64,000 nt of DNA from Opitutales bacterium UBA2995 (GTDB taxonomy: Bacteria > Verrucomicrobiota > Verrucomicrobiia > Opitutales > UBA2995): assembly GCA_002346535.1 (NCBI GenBank), contig DDZZ01000010.1, forward strand, positions 1 through 64,000, given 5' to 3'. Both the position numbers and the translations under genes were made by a program. The notes beneath the pieces are model-generated. The model was not told the DNA's origin. It saw only the letters and a program-made list of their open reading frames with translations, and made no database searches. Positions within the stretch are counted from its first letter, which is position 1. Each line of letters opens with the position of its first letter. Below are positions 35,679-43,416 of this stretch, one piece after another.

Positions 35679-37973
35679 ATGAAGAAACTCTTAGACAACT
35701 ATGGAATATTTTGGGTCCTGATTGGGCTTTGTGTATTCTTCAGTGTTTTAACCCTTAAACGACAGACGCCCAGTGGTTCAGCGGCAATAGACGAGGTTTT
35801 TGAAACCATCCAGAACGATAATTCGAAAGATACCTCAATCGTTGTGGTTGGAGCGCAGAACCAAGGATCGGCTGTATTCGCCCAATCTCTGTCTGACCGG
35901 TTGATCGCAAGTGGCTATACCGAGGTGAAAACCAGTATTGGATTGCCTTTAAATTTCAGGAAATTGGTGCAAGAGGAGGAAAAAGCCGGAAATCCTGTCC
36001 AACTTATCGCTACGACCGAGGATTTATTGAAATGGACAATTGTTAACTCATTGGGCGATTACTTTCCCGCTTCGGGCAATGCGCCTGTCATAACTCCTGA
36101 GTCCTATTTCTGGCCCGATTTTCTTAAGCGGGCAAATCTTTTGGCTATTGTCGATCGGATTGTGGTGATCGCGGTCATTGCTATCGGAATGACTATGGTT
36201 ATCATAACAGGTGGTATCGACCTTTCCGTAGGGAGCTTGATTGCTCTTTCGGCGGTTATTGCTACGGTTATTATGAAATCTTTTGGAGGCCTAGAAGCTT
36301 CGGCCTGGACAATTCCGCTTGGTTTTCTGGTCGGAATGCTTTGTTGCGGTGCTGTTGGTGGATTTGGCGGATACCTGGTTCACCGATTTAGGGTAGCTCC
36401 GTTTATTACGACCCTGGGAGTCATGATGATGGCGCGAGGCCTGGCTTTCACGATAACAGGTGGATTTTCCATCTACCAAGTGCCTCAGGGGCTTACCTGG
36501 CTTGGGCAGGGAAGAACTATTGGCATACCGAACACGGTTATCTTGCTAATCTTGTTGTATGTATGCGCACATGTATTCATGAGCCGCACACGGTATGGGC
36601 GCTATATCTACGCGGTGGGAGGTAACGAGGAGGCTGCACGATTATCCGGTGTACCTATTCGCTTGATCTTAATTTTGGTTTACGTGGTTAGCGGATTGGC
36701 AGCCGGGCTTGGAGGCTGTATACAAACTTCCCAACTCAATACCGGTACACCAAATATTGGTGTGATGTATGAGCTTTATGTGATCGCTGCGGTGGTTGTA
36801 GGTGGCACCAGCCTTTCGGGAGGAACAGGCCGTATATTAGGAACTTTAATCGGCGCTTTCATCATATCCGTTTTACAGAATGGTATGAACCTCTTGGGAA
36901 TAGAAAGCTACGCTCAACAGGTGGTTCTTGGCGGAGTTATTCTGGCTGCCGTTCTTATCGATAAAATGCGAGACCAGTCGACCGCTGCCGTAGTAGAGGT
37001 CAGAAAAGCCGGAATACCAAAATGGGCATGGGGTTCAGCGACAGTCGTTATAATTCTTGGTGGTCTCATCTTTTTCAGTCAAAAAGCCGGCTTCGCCAGC
37101 CGGGGCAAAATAGCCATGAGTTGCATGGATTTGACCAATCCATTTTTCAAATTGATTGCTAATACGATGGAGGCTGAGGCTAATAAGTATGGCTATGATC
37201 TGGTAGCGCTCAGTGGCGAAATGGATGCTGCCAAACAAAACAATCAATTGGCGGATTTTGCGGCGCAGGGGTACGATGCTATTTTCATAAATCCGACTGA
37301 CTCCAAAGCCGTATCCGAAGGTGTGAAGAATGCCTGGGAGGCCGGAATACCAGTCTTCACATTCGACGTCCAAGTGACAGATCCCGAAGCTAACGAAAAG
37401 TTGATTTGCCATATTGGTAGTGACAATTATCAGGGCGGACGCTTGGCCGGAAAAACCATGATGGAAGTGACAGGAAATAGCGGGGATATTGCGGTTCTCA
37501 GTTTCCCGGAGGCTTCTTCTTGTATCTTTCGTGTCCAGGGTTTCCGCGACTACCTTAGGGAAAACAACAGCCGATTGCGTATCGTCAGCGAGTTGAGTGC
37601 CAAAGGAAATCGCAGTGACGGTTTTTCGGTAGCAACTGATATTCTACAAGCTCATCCGGACATCGTCGGAATGTTTGCCATTAATGATCCTTCCGCTCTT
37701 GGAGCATATTCGGCTATCGTAAAGGCTGGCAAAGTAGAGCAGATCAAATTGATAGGATTCGATGCCTCGCCTGCCGGAAAACAGGCCGTATTCGAAAAGA
37801 AACTTTTGGATACACCTCAACAATTTCCTGCAAAAATGGCCGTCGGAACTGTTGAAGCATACTTTAAGCACCTCGCAGGAGAAGAATTACCCAAAGACAT
37901 TTTCATTCCTTGCGAACATTACTATTATGAAGACTCGGTGAGTGACGAAAGCCGGCTCAATGAGCAATGGTAA
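35679..37973 (+). CDS. ABC sugar permease fused to periplasmic binding protein
   Basis: This 764-aa chimera combines two subunits that are normally separate. TM1 is at residues 7-25, followed by a ~140-residue soluble region (about 26-165). Then comes the RbsC-like permease core with VITGGIDLSVGSLIALS and SRTRYGRYIYAVGGNEEAAR, where the EAA-like region contacts the ATPase, up to about 440. A last helix (WGSATVVIILGGLIFF) leads to a sugar-binding domain at about 476-764: IAMSCMDLTNPFFK, AQGYDAIFINPTDS, FTFDVQVTDPEAN, GMFAINDPSALGAY and LIGFDASP, all typical of the RbsB family. The binding protein is therefore tethered to the permease. The extra N-terminal region is unassigned. The partner ATPase is the upstream gene. 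Confidence 0.9.
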   Translation: MKKLLDNYGIFWVLIGLCVFFSVLTLKRQTPSGSAAIDEVFETIQNDNSKDTSIVVVGAQNQGSAVFAQSLSDRLIASGYTEVKTSIGLPLNFRKLVQEEEKAGNPVQLIATTEDLLKWTIVNSLGDYFPASGNAPVITPESYFWPDFLKRANLLAIVDRIVVIAVIAIGMTMVIITGGIDLSVGSLIALSAVIATVIMKSFGGLEASAWTIPLGFLVGMLCCGAVGGFGGYLVHRFRVAPFITTLGVMMMARGLAFTITGGFSIYQVPQGLTWLGQGRTIGIPNTVILLILLYVCAHVFMSRTRYGRYIYAVGGNEEAARLSGVPIRLILILVYVVSGLAAGLGGCIQTSQLNTGTPNIGVMYELYVIAAVVVGGTSLSGGTGRILGTLIGAFIISVLQNGMNLLGIESYAQQVVLGGVILAAVLIDKMRDQSTAAVVEVRKAGIPKWAWGSATVVIILGGLIFFSQKAGFASRGKIAMSCMDLTNPFFKLIANTMEAEANKYGYDLVALSGEMDAAKQNNQLADFAAQGYDAIFINPTDSKAVSEGVKNAWEAGIPVFTFDVQVTDPEANEKLICHIGSDNYQGGRLAGKTMMEVTGNSGDIAVLSFPEASSCIFRVQGFRDYLRENNSRLRIVSELSAKGNRSDGFSVATDILQAHPDIVGMFAINDPSALGAYSAIVKAGKVEQIKLIGFDASPAGKQAVFEKKLLDTPQQFPAKMAVGTVEAYFKHLAGEELPKDIFIPCEHYYYEDSVSDESRLNEQW

Positions 37974-38029
37974 ATTGAATAATCTAATAAATCACCAAGG
38001 AATTGCAACTAGTGTTTATTTTCTCCCGG

Positions 38030-38227
38030 CTATTTCTTTGACTCGGGAATCCCATTTTCCTTCAGAAAATCCATTAAGTTAAAATATGATTTCTGTTCAT
38101 TCAGAACGTCAATGTATGGTCGAACATACCGCGGACACGCTTTTAAAACTGTATCCCAATTTTCTGGAAGGCTTATGATTAGATTTACCCCAAGGCGAAA
38201 AAATTGTCTACGGAGATCAAGTACCTT
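38030..38227 (-). pseudogene. 3' remnant of an unassigned gene
   Basis: A 65-codon stop-free stretch reads protein-like (LRRQFFRLGVNLIISLPENW ... YFNLMDFLKENGIPESKK) and ends in a proper stop at 38030. There is no start codon at its beginning and it meets an in-frame stop upstream. It looks like the C-terminal end of a lost gene; I do not recognise the family. Confidence 0.35.
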
Positions 38228-38334
38228 ATGTTAGTATCTTCGGAGAGGTAGGGTTTGGAAAACCGGTTATTTACATTAATGATCTGCTGTATGTTTCTTT
38301 GGCCATCAACCAAAGAAACTTTGTCGCTAAATAA
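38179..38334 (+). pseudogene. C-terminal remnant, SAM hydroxide adenosyltransferase-like
   Basis: A 52-codon stretch reads LDLPQGEKIVYGDQVPYVSI, then FGEVGFGKPVIYINDLLY and SLAINQRNFVAK, with a terminal stop. The pattern of a Tyr/Phe-rich strand, G-K/E-P-x-x-Y-I-N and A-I/V-N-Q-x-N-F-A resembles the C-terminal domain of the DUF62/SAM hydrolase family. The N-terminal catalytic part is absent, so this is a fragment. The assignment rests on pattern similarity only. Confidence 0.35.
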
Positions 38335-38388
38335 GGGATCAATAGTGGGCCAAATTGGAACCTGAGGATCTACCGAAATTAGCGATTA

Positions 38389-38919
38389 TCAACCGTAGGC
38401 CAGGCCCCATACTTCGATGCGGTCGGCAAGCCATTGAATCAAGCATTTTACGGTTGAGTGGGATTGGCTGATGCTTGCTGCATCGATCAACTCCTTGAAA
38501 TGAGGAAGCGTCAGATCGGAAATTTGAATACGCTTCTCAACTGAGTAACGCTTGATTACAGATTTGCTAAGTAACTTCAGGTCAAAACCTTCCTCTTTTT
38601 TGACCAGGCAAATCTCTAGATTCGTGTTTTCGCCAGTATCTTCACAGTTCAAAAACGATTGTGTAAAATCCAGCGGCAAGCTTCCTTGCTGTTCATCCTC
38701 GATTTTTTTCAACAACCTGGCATGGGCTGAGACGTTGGCGATATGAGCATGTTCAGACAAAAAAAGAGTTATCAATTCTATGGAAGACATATCCTCTCCG
38801 TTAGTTTTTTGGCGCACCCATTCCTGGCCAACTTTGTTTAAATCAAAATGGATGAATTTAACCCCGACTCGTGCTAACACGGTTAACCGGTTAGCTATTT
38901 CTTTTTGAGTTTCGATCAT
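38389..38919 (-). CDS. Hypothetical protein
   Basis: This 176-aa soluble, helical-looking protein is rich in Glu, Lys and Leu, without signal peptide or membrane segment. I recognise no domain. Features: an N-terminal helix (TQKEIANRLTVLARVG), an internal ARLLKKIEDEQQGSLP segment and a C-terminal IQWLADRIEVWG. Codon use and length look like a real gene and the ATG at 38919 is the natural start, but no ribosome-binding site is evident. It faces the transporter operon convergently, with decayed sequence in between. It could be an orphan or a lineage-specific gene. Confidence 0.55.
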   Translation of the reverse strand: MIETQKEIANRLTVLARVGVKFIHFDLNKVGQEWVRQKTNGEDMSSIELITLFLSEHAHIANVSAHARLLKKIEDEQQGSLPLDFTQSFLNCEDTGENTNLEICLVKKEEGFDLKLLSKSVIKRYSVEKRIQISDLTLPHFKELIDAASISQSHSTVKCLIQWLADRIEVWGLAYG

Positions 38920-39428
38920 GTTTTTGCTGAACGGATCAAAGAGCTGAAATATGGAATTCAGATCATTTAGAAATATTCAATAGAATTCATTCGGAGATAT
39001 CACGCATAAATTCCTTTGGCCAGTCAGTATACGAATTCTATTTTATCAGGAAAATATTTGCACTTTCAAATCGAGGGAATGAGGAATGCATTTAATCCTG
39101 AACAATTTCACAGTAACAATGAATAAAAGCATGTTATCACTTATATTTATCATTCTTTTCGTATTACTCGCTAAGGGATTTTTTGAAACGATGGCACCTC
39201 AGAGTTTGGAGATGACACAATTGCACTCATCATTTTATGCAGCTATATATTAAATCTAGAAGGGGTTGGGTTGGTCGTTCTGATTAACCGGAAAAAACAA
39301 CTGACTCCCTTTTTGCTATGCCTCCTGGCTATTTTAGAACCGTCTTGGAAAAATTGGCGGTTCTTTTATTCTTGAGTTGCATTTCAATTGTTTTTTCGGA
39401 CATAAATCCTGCATATGTTTTATGAACA
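38920..39428 (+). other. Intergenic with remnant of a small membrane protein
   Basis: A small open frame at 39086-39253 (55 codons, GAGG just before its ATG) encodes a hydrophobic helix (SMLSLIFIILFVLLAKGFFE). Other frames continue the membrane theme: FMQLYI near 39236, and EKLAVLLFLSCISIVFSDIN near 39350-39420. Together they suggest a four-helix membrane protein broken by frameshifts, although the first segment could be a genuine small protein. The family is unknown. Confidence 0.35.
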
Positions 39429-40184
39429 ATGCGAGTTCTCGGGGTAGATGTTGGAGGCTCTGGTATTAAGGGTGCTCTTGTAAACACGGAGACTGGCAAA
39501 CTCATCACCGAGCGATTGCGCTTTTCGACTCCACAACCGGCTACGCCGAAAGCGATCGTTAAGGTGATTCAAAAAATCGTTTTGGAGTTCAAATGGAAGG
39601 GGCGTATTGGAGTTGGTTTTCCCGCCGTTATAAAAGGGAACAGAGTCCACACAGCTTCTAACATTTCCAATTCCTGGATCGGGACTGATGCGGTAAAGCT
39701 CATTACCAAAGCCACGGGTCGACCTTGCATAGTTATTAACGATGCCGATGCCGCTGTTCTAGCTGAAGTGAATTATGGAAGTAAAAGACTGAAAAAAGGT
39801 ACCGTTCTTTTTCTAACGGTGGGAACCGGTATTGGTACGGCGATTCTTACCAACGGTCATCTGCTTCCTAACACAGAGTTTGGAGACCTTTATCTCAAAA
39901 AAGTCGGCAACGCTGAAGGGTATTGTGCCGATTCAGCTAGAAAACGCTATCGTCTGACTTGGAAAGAGTGGGCAGGTCGTTTTAATAAATACCTTAAACA
40001 AGTCTATTTCCTGACACGGCCTGACTTGATTTTAATTGGTGGAGGAGCCTCAAAGAAATCCGATCGATATCGTGAATATTTGGACATAAAGACTCCCATT
40101 AGGTATGCCTCGTTGAAAAACGAAGCGGGAATAATCGGAGCCGCCTGGGCTGCTGCCCAGAAACGTAGTTTCAAAAATCGATAG
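39429..40184 (+). CDS. ppgK: ROK-family glucokinase, polyphosphate glucokinase type
   Basis: This 251-aa cytoplasmic sugar kinase has the phosphate-1 motif GVDVGGSGIKGA at the start, a GRIGVGFPAVI strand, catalytic Asp in VINDADAAVLAE and the phosphate-2 motif LTVGTGIGTAI. The sequence PNTEFGDL matches the PNTELGHL-type motif of polyphosphate glucokinases. The CxCGxxGC zinc motif of other ROK proteins is absent, as expected for this subgroup. The reaction would be glucose to glucose-6-phosphate using polyphosphate and/or ATP. It stands alone with decayed DNA on both sides. Whether polyphosphate or ATP is the donor cannot be decided here. Confidence 0.85.
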   Translation: MRVLGVDVGGSGIKGALVNTETGKLITERLRFSTPQPATPKAIVKVIQKIVLEFKWKGRIGVGFPAVIKGNRVHTASNISNSWIGTDAVKLITKATGRPCIVINDADAAVLAEVNYGSKRLKKGTVLFLTVGTGIGTAILTNGHLLPNTEFGDLYLKKVGNAEGYCADSARKRYRLTWKEWAGRFNKYLKQVYFLTRPDLILIGGGASKKSDRYREYLDIKTPIRYASLKNEAGIIGAAWAAAQKRSFKNR

Positions 40185-40597
40185 TAGTTCCTTATCACCT
40201 TACCTCAAAGCCCTTTTCCGGTCCAGAGTATGTAGCTGATTTCGTTAGGCTCTTCACGCACTACTGAGTTACACCAAAGCACTTTCAATTTCTCGTCCAA
40301 TTTCGTCCGAATAATATCAAGGTATTAACAACACCGTATTTCTGAAACCAGTATTTCGGCTCTAGCAGCCCGCAATTGACGCGAATGGTTATGATCGGCA
40401 CAATGCAGGCATTTTGGATCGTGATAGGTTTATACGGGCCAATCCCCAGGAAAGGTGTCGGAAGGATACATGGATGGTTGATGGAAGGATGACTAGGAAA
40501 ACTCGACCCATGCTGGATGGACACTGACCCTTTGTCAAAACCAGTATCAATAATTGAAAGCCTCGGTAAGTACTGGATCGGTGATTCAGCTACCGTC

Positions 40598-40960
40598 TCA
40601 GAATAAGGAAAGTGCCTGGGCACTTTCGAGAACCAACCAGCCGAAGGTTAAAATACCTGCCGCCATAGATAATCGCTTCCGGATGAATTTGCGCCTTATT
40701 CGGCGTTCGTATTTATCGAGATTTGCGTGTTTGAACCTGGTGGCTTCGAGGAAACCAATAAACTGGGGATTGGCCAGCCGGGATTCAAGGCCAGTTTTAG
40801 TAAAGCGCACACGTTTTTTTCCTTTATACCTCAGGAAAATGGGTTTTAAGAGAATGTGTAGAAGTCTTTTCAAACGTGACGAATGCAGGTGTTGGGTATG
40901 CTTCAATTTATTAAGCCATTTTAGGGTCTTTCGCAAAGTCTTTATGGAAAATTTATTCAC
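40598..40960 (-). CDS. Small basic hypothetical protein
   Basis: This 120-aa frame starts with GTG and encodes a strongly basic N-terminal 95 residues (KTLRKTLKWLNKLKH; RYKGKKRVRFTKTG; KYERRIRRKFIRKRL) followed by one hydrophobic helix (SMAAGILTFGWLVLES). The amino-acid pattern favours this strand over the overlapping + frame. I recognise no family; a tail-anchored nucleic-acid- or membrane-associated protein is conceivable. There is no ribosome-binding site, and neighbours on both sides are decayed, so it may also be a remnant. Confidence 0.4.
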   Translation of the reverse strand: MNKFSIKTLRKTLKWLNKLKHTQHLHSSRLKRLLHILLKPIFLRYKGKKRVRFTKTGLESRLANPQFIGFLEATRFKHANLDKYERRIRRKFIRKRLSMAAGILTFGWLVLESAQALSLF

Positions 40961-41390
40961 ATTTGGAGGATACCCTGAGGGCTTCTTAAGGGCTTTTCAT
41001 CAATTACACCGGATTCTCATTTAATCGATTCTTTCTAACTTGGTTTTTACACTCTAAGGCTTCATTTGCTTTTAGGAAAAGCTACATATGAATTTCTGTG
41101 TTATCGGCGCTGGGCTTGGGGAAGGAATAACCTTGAATGAATTGATGGCCGGAAAGGCAGTAGTAAGGAGGTGGTTGCCACGAACGTGTTTCACAAACTC
41201 TGCCAAAAGATGCAAGTCGATGCCCCCTTCCTGGGTCAATTTACAATGTTCTTTATGAGCAATTGCCTTCCAAAAAATCTCTTGAATCTTTAATGATTCG
41301 CAATTTGAAAGCAGAAAAATTCTCTAAGGTAGAATCGGTTTGAAAAAGATTGCTTCGAGAGTCCGTCCTTACAAATTCACTCGGTAATTG

Positions 41391-41396
41391 AGGAGT
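41391..41396 (+). promoter_or_regulatory. Shine-Dalgarno site for SET gene
   Basis: The sequence AGGAG lies about 9 bp before ATG 41406. Clear sites of this kind are rare in the window, and it decides the start over the upstream TTG at 41388. Confidence 0.6.
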
Positions 41397-41405
41397 CGAA
41401 TAGGG

Positions 41406-41951
41406 ATGGCTAAAAACAAAACTAAGAAAAACAAATGGGTTTTTGTTAAGGATTCGGGGATTCATGGAAAAGGTGTTTTTGCGAAACGAAATATACCCAA
41501 AGAAAAACGGATCATGGAATACGTTGGCGAGCGTATTTCTAAAAAGGAATCCCAAAGGAGGGGGACCAAGCAGATGGAAGAAGCGGCCAAGAATAGAAAA
41601 GTGGGCGCTGTTTACATTTTCGATCTGAACAAGAAGTGGGACATCGATGGGAACGTCCCCGAAAATATAGCTCGGTTTGCCAACCACAGTTGCAACGAAA
41701 ACTGCGATGCTTTTAACATAGATAACCGGATTTTTTATTATACCTCCAAAAAGATAAAAAAGGGCCAAGAAATTTTAATCGATTATGGTTATGACCTGGA
41801 GCATTTCTTGGATCATACTTGCAAGTGTGGCTCCGACAATTGTGTTGGCTTTATTGTGGCCAAGGACGACCGTTCAAAACTCAAAAAAATGAGAAGTCGC
41901 AAAAAGTCCAAATCACTTCTCAAAAAAAGCAAAAAGAGGCAAGTGGCTTAA
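41406..41951 (+). CDS. SET-domain lysine methyltransferase-like protein
   Basis: This 181-aa protein has a complete SET domain: GIHGKGVFAKRNIPKEKRI (SAM-binding), NHSCNENCDAF (the NHSC motif), the catalytic-Tyr region ILIDYGYD, and a post-SET zinc motif CKCGSDNCVGF. An ATG with a good AGGAG site gives the start. The last ~25 residues are extremely rich in Lys and Arg (KKMRSRKKSKSLLKKSKK), like a nucleic-acid-binding or self-methylated tail. Bacterial SET proteins modify lysines on proteins, in a few cases histone-like DNA-binding proteins; the target here is unknown. It precedes dtd by 42 bp in the same direction. Confidence 0.88.
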   Translation: MAKNKTKKNKWVFVKDSGIHGKGVFAKRNIPKEKRIMEYVGERISKKESQRRGTKQMEEAAKNRKVGAVYIFDLNKKWDIDGNVPENIARFANHSCNENCDAFNIDNRIFYYTSKKIKKGQEILIDYGYDLEHFLDHTCKCGSDNCVGFIVAKDDRSKLKKMRSRKKSKSLLKKSKKRQVA

Positions 41952-41993
41952 GGGCTGTGGCAAAATTATGTATGGGAAAGTATCACATTAGTC

Positions 41994-42449
41994 ATGCGTG
42001 TGGTCGTTAAGCGTGTCAGTAAGGCAGAAGTTTTTGTTGAAGGAGCGAGTGCCGGATCCATTGGGAAAGGGCTGGTAATATTACTCGGTGTGGATCGTGA
42101 GGATAATGAAGAAGACCTCCACTGGATGTCTAAGAAAATTCCGCAGTTGCGTGTATTTGAGGACACAGAGGGAAAAATGAATCTCAATATCCGTGATGTG
42201 AAGGGTGAACTGGCAGTGATCAGCCAGTTCACCCTTTTTGGAAATGTGCGCAAAGGAACGCGGCCTTCATTTAATAAGTCCGCAAATCCGGAAAAGGCCA
42301 TACCGTTTTATGAGGCTTTTGTTAAGGCAATGGAAGTTGAATTGGGAAAACCCGTGGTCACTGGCCAGTTTGGGGCGATGATGGCTGTGGACTTGGTGAG
42401 CGATGGTCCGGTTACCTTAGTTATTGACAGTAAGAATAAGCGCTTTTGA
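41994..42449 (+). CDS. dtd: D-aminoacyl-tRNA deacylase
   Basis: This is a 151-aa cytoplasmic proofreading enzyme that hydrolyses D-aminoacyl-tRNA (and Gly-tRNA-Ala), preventing D-amino acids entering proteins. The two active-site motifs are intact: SQFTLFG near residue 78, and DGPVTLVID near residue 138 (with S-D-G-P-V-T for the more common N-x-G-P-V-T). Length is standard. The ATG start matches the conserved MRVVVKRVSKAEV opening. It is followed after 15 bp by the glycosylase gene, so the two probably share a transcript with the SET gene. Confidence 0.95.
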   Translation: MRVVVKRVSKAEVFVEGASAGSIGKGLVILLGVDREDNEEDLHWMSKKIPQLRVFEDTEGKMNLNIRDVKGELAVISQFTLFGNVRKGTRPSFNKSANPEKAIPFYEAFVKAMEVELGKPVVTGQFGAMMAVDLVSDGPVTLVIDSKNKRF

Positions 42450-42464
42450 GAAAACCGAAAATTC

Positions 42465-43022
42465 ATGCCTCAAGGAAAGCTGCTTAAACGTGATTTTTTC
42501 GAAAGATCCGTTCTGGAAATCTGTCCTGAATTGTTAGGCCATTTTTTGGTTGTTCGTGTCGATGGAAACTTGCGTAAACTGGAAATAAGAGAGATTGAAG
42601 CCTACGATGGTCCGTCTGACAAAGCCTGCCATGCTGCCAAAGGTAGGACACCAAGGACGGAGGTGTTGTTTGGTCCAGCTGCTTGTTGGTATGTCTATTT
42701 GTGTTACGGCGTCCATTGGTTGCTCAATGTTGTATCGGGTCCGATTGATTATCCGGCTGCCATTCTCATTCGCGGAGTAGGGGAGCATGGCGGTCCTGGC
42801 ATTCTCACCCGTGAGCTCAAAATTGATAACCGATTCAATACGCTAAAATCCTCCCGTGAAACCGGCCTGTGGATGGAAAAAAACCCCAATCGCTTGTCCG
42901 ACTATCCATTTGCGACGACACCAAGGATTGGTGTTGATTACGCAGACGAATGGGCGGAAAAACCTTACCGGTTCATATCGATTCGCTCCCGATGGAATGA
43001 GAATGGATGCTTACAAATGTAG
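42465..43022 (+). CDS. mpg: DNA-3-methyladenine glycosylase (AAG/MPG type)
   Basis: This 185-aa base-excision repair enzyme removes alkylated purines. Family signatures in order: LLKRDFFERSVLEICPELLG, REIEAYDGPSDKACHAAKGR (with the catalytic Glu in E-A-Y), PAACWYVYLCYGVHWLLNVV and ILIRGVGEHGGPG. Length is normal for the bacterial family. It follows dtd closely. A convergent gap of 394 bp separates it from the alr end. Confidence 0.92.
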   Translation: MPQGKLLKRDFFERSVLEICPELLGHFLVVRVDGNLRKLEIREIEAYDGPSDKACHAAKGRTPRTEVLFGPAACWYVYLCYGVHWLLNVVSGPIDYPAAILIRGVGEHGGPGILTRELKIDNRFNTLKSSRETGLWMEKNPNRLSDYPFATTPRIGVDYADEWAEKPYRFISIRSRWNENGCLQM

Positions 43023-43416
43023 ATATGATTTTGACCTACCTAAAAAGAACCAAAGTAGTGTCTGAGGTATGCAACTAGGCTCAAGATATAGGGTAAGGCG
43101 CGCCTACTTAATTTGAGATGTAGGGATTGTTTGCCTCATGGCACCTCTTTTTCAATCCCCTTGCGGCGATTGCTATAAACGATCAGATTATCAGAATGGC
43201 TATGAAAATAACTAATAGTAACAAAAGGCTTAACCTTTATGGCCTTTGCCTTGGTAATTTGCCTGATTGATGTGGTTTAGTATTAGGAATGGGATCCTAT
43301 ATAAAAGCCAGCTTCTTGAGGAGACAACTGACTAATTTTAAGGGTATTCATGGTTAAGTTTTGTAAAGTTTAACCCTTGAAACATGGGTCTGGTTTCAGA
43401 TCAGGTAAAGTTTGGA
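43023..43416. other. Convergent intergenic region with hairpins
   Basis: No gene is seen. Two potential hairpins could end transcription from both sides: AAAGGCT...GGCCTTT (about 43223-43248) and GGTTAAG...TTTAACC (about 43352-43376). Neither has a strong U-tract, so they are weak terminator candidates. A GGCGCGCC palindrome at about 43100 has no evident role. Confidence 0.3.

Larger units (their letters stand above)
37974..38388. other. Intergenic with two opposed gene remnants
   Basis: The 415-bp gap between the fusion transporter and the convergent hypothetical gene holds a - strand remnant (38030-38227) and a + strand remnant (38179-38334), described separately. No intact gene is seen. 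Confidence 0.5.
40185..41405. other. Long intergenic region, mostly non-coding or decayed
   Basis: This is a 1.2-kb gap. On the - strand, 40203-40310 ends a coding-looking frame (DEKLKVLWCNSVVREEPNEI, then SYILWTGKGL and a stop), and 40330-40500 in the same sense gives further pieces (HPAWVEF, QPSMYPSDTFPGDWP) across stops; the family is not recognised. The strongest open frame is the basic protein at 40598-40960, listed separately. The segment 41030-41390 holds nothing identifiable except an AGGAG site for the SET gene. Confidence 0.4.

Noticed and set aside
40554..41024. 156-codon + strand frame
   Set aside because: It overlaps the better-looking basic protein on the - strand, has no domain and reads like an antisense shadow.
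41901..41951. Lysine-rich tail as a possible frameshift artefact of the SET gene
   Set aside because: The tail is in frame with an intact post-SET motif and ends at a normal stop, so it is part of the protein.
43085..43110. GGCGCGCC palindrome with flanking inverted bases
   Set aside because: A single 8-bp palindrome; also present by chance in alr. No structural or regulatory support.
43023..43416. Riboswitch or small RNA in the convergent gap
   Set aside because: Hairpins are short, lack U-tracts and match no riboswitch consensus that I can recognise; noted only as weak terminator candidates.
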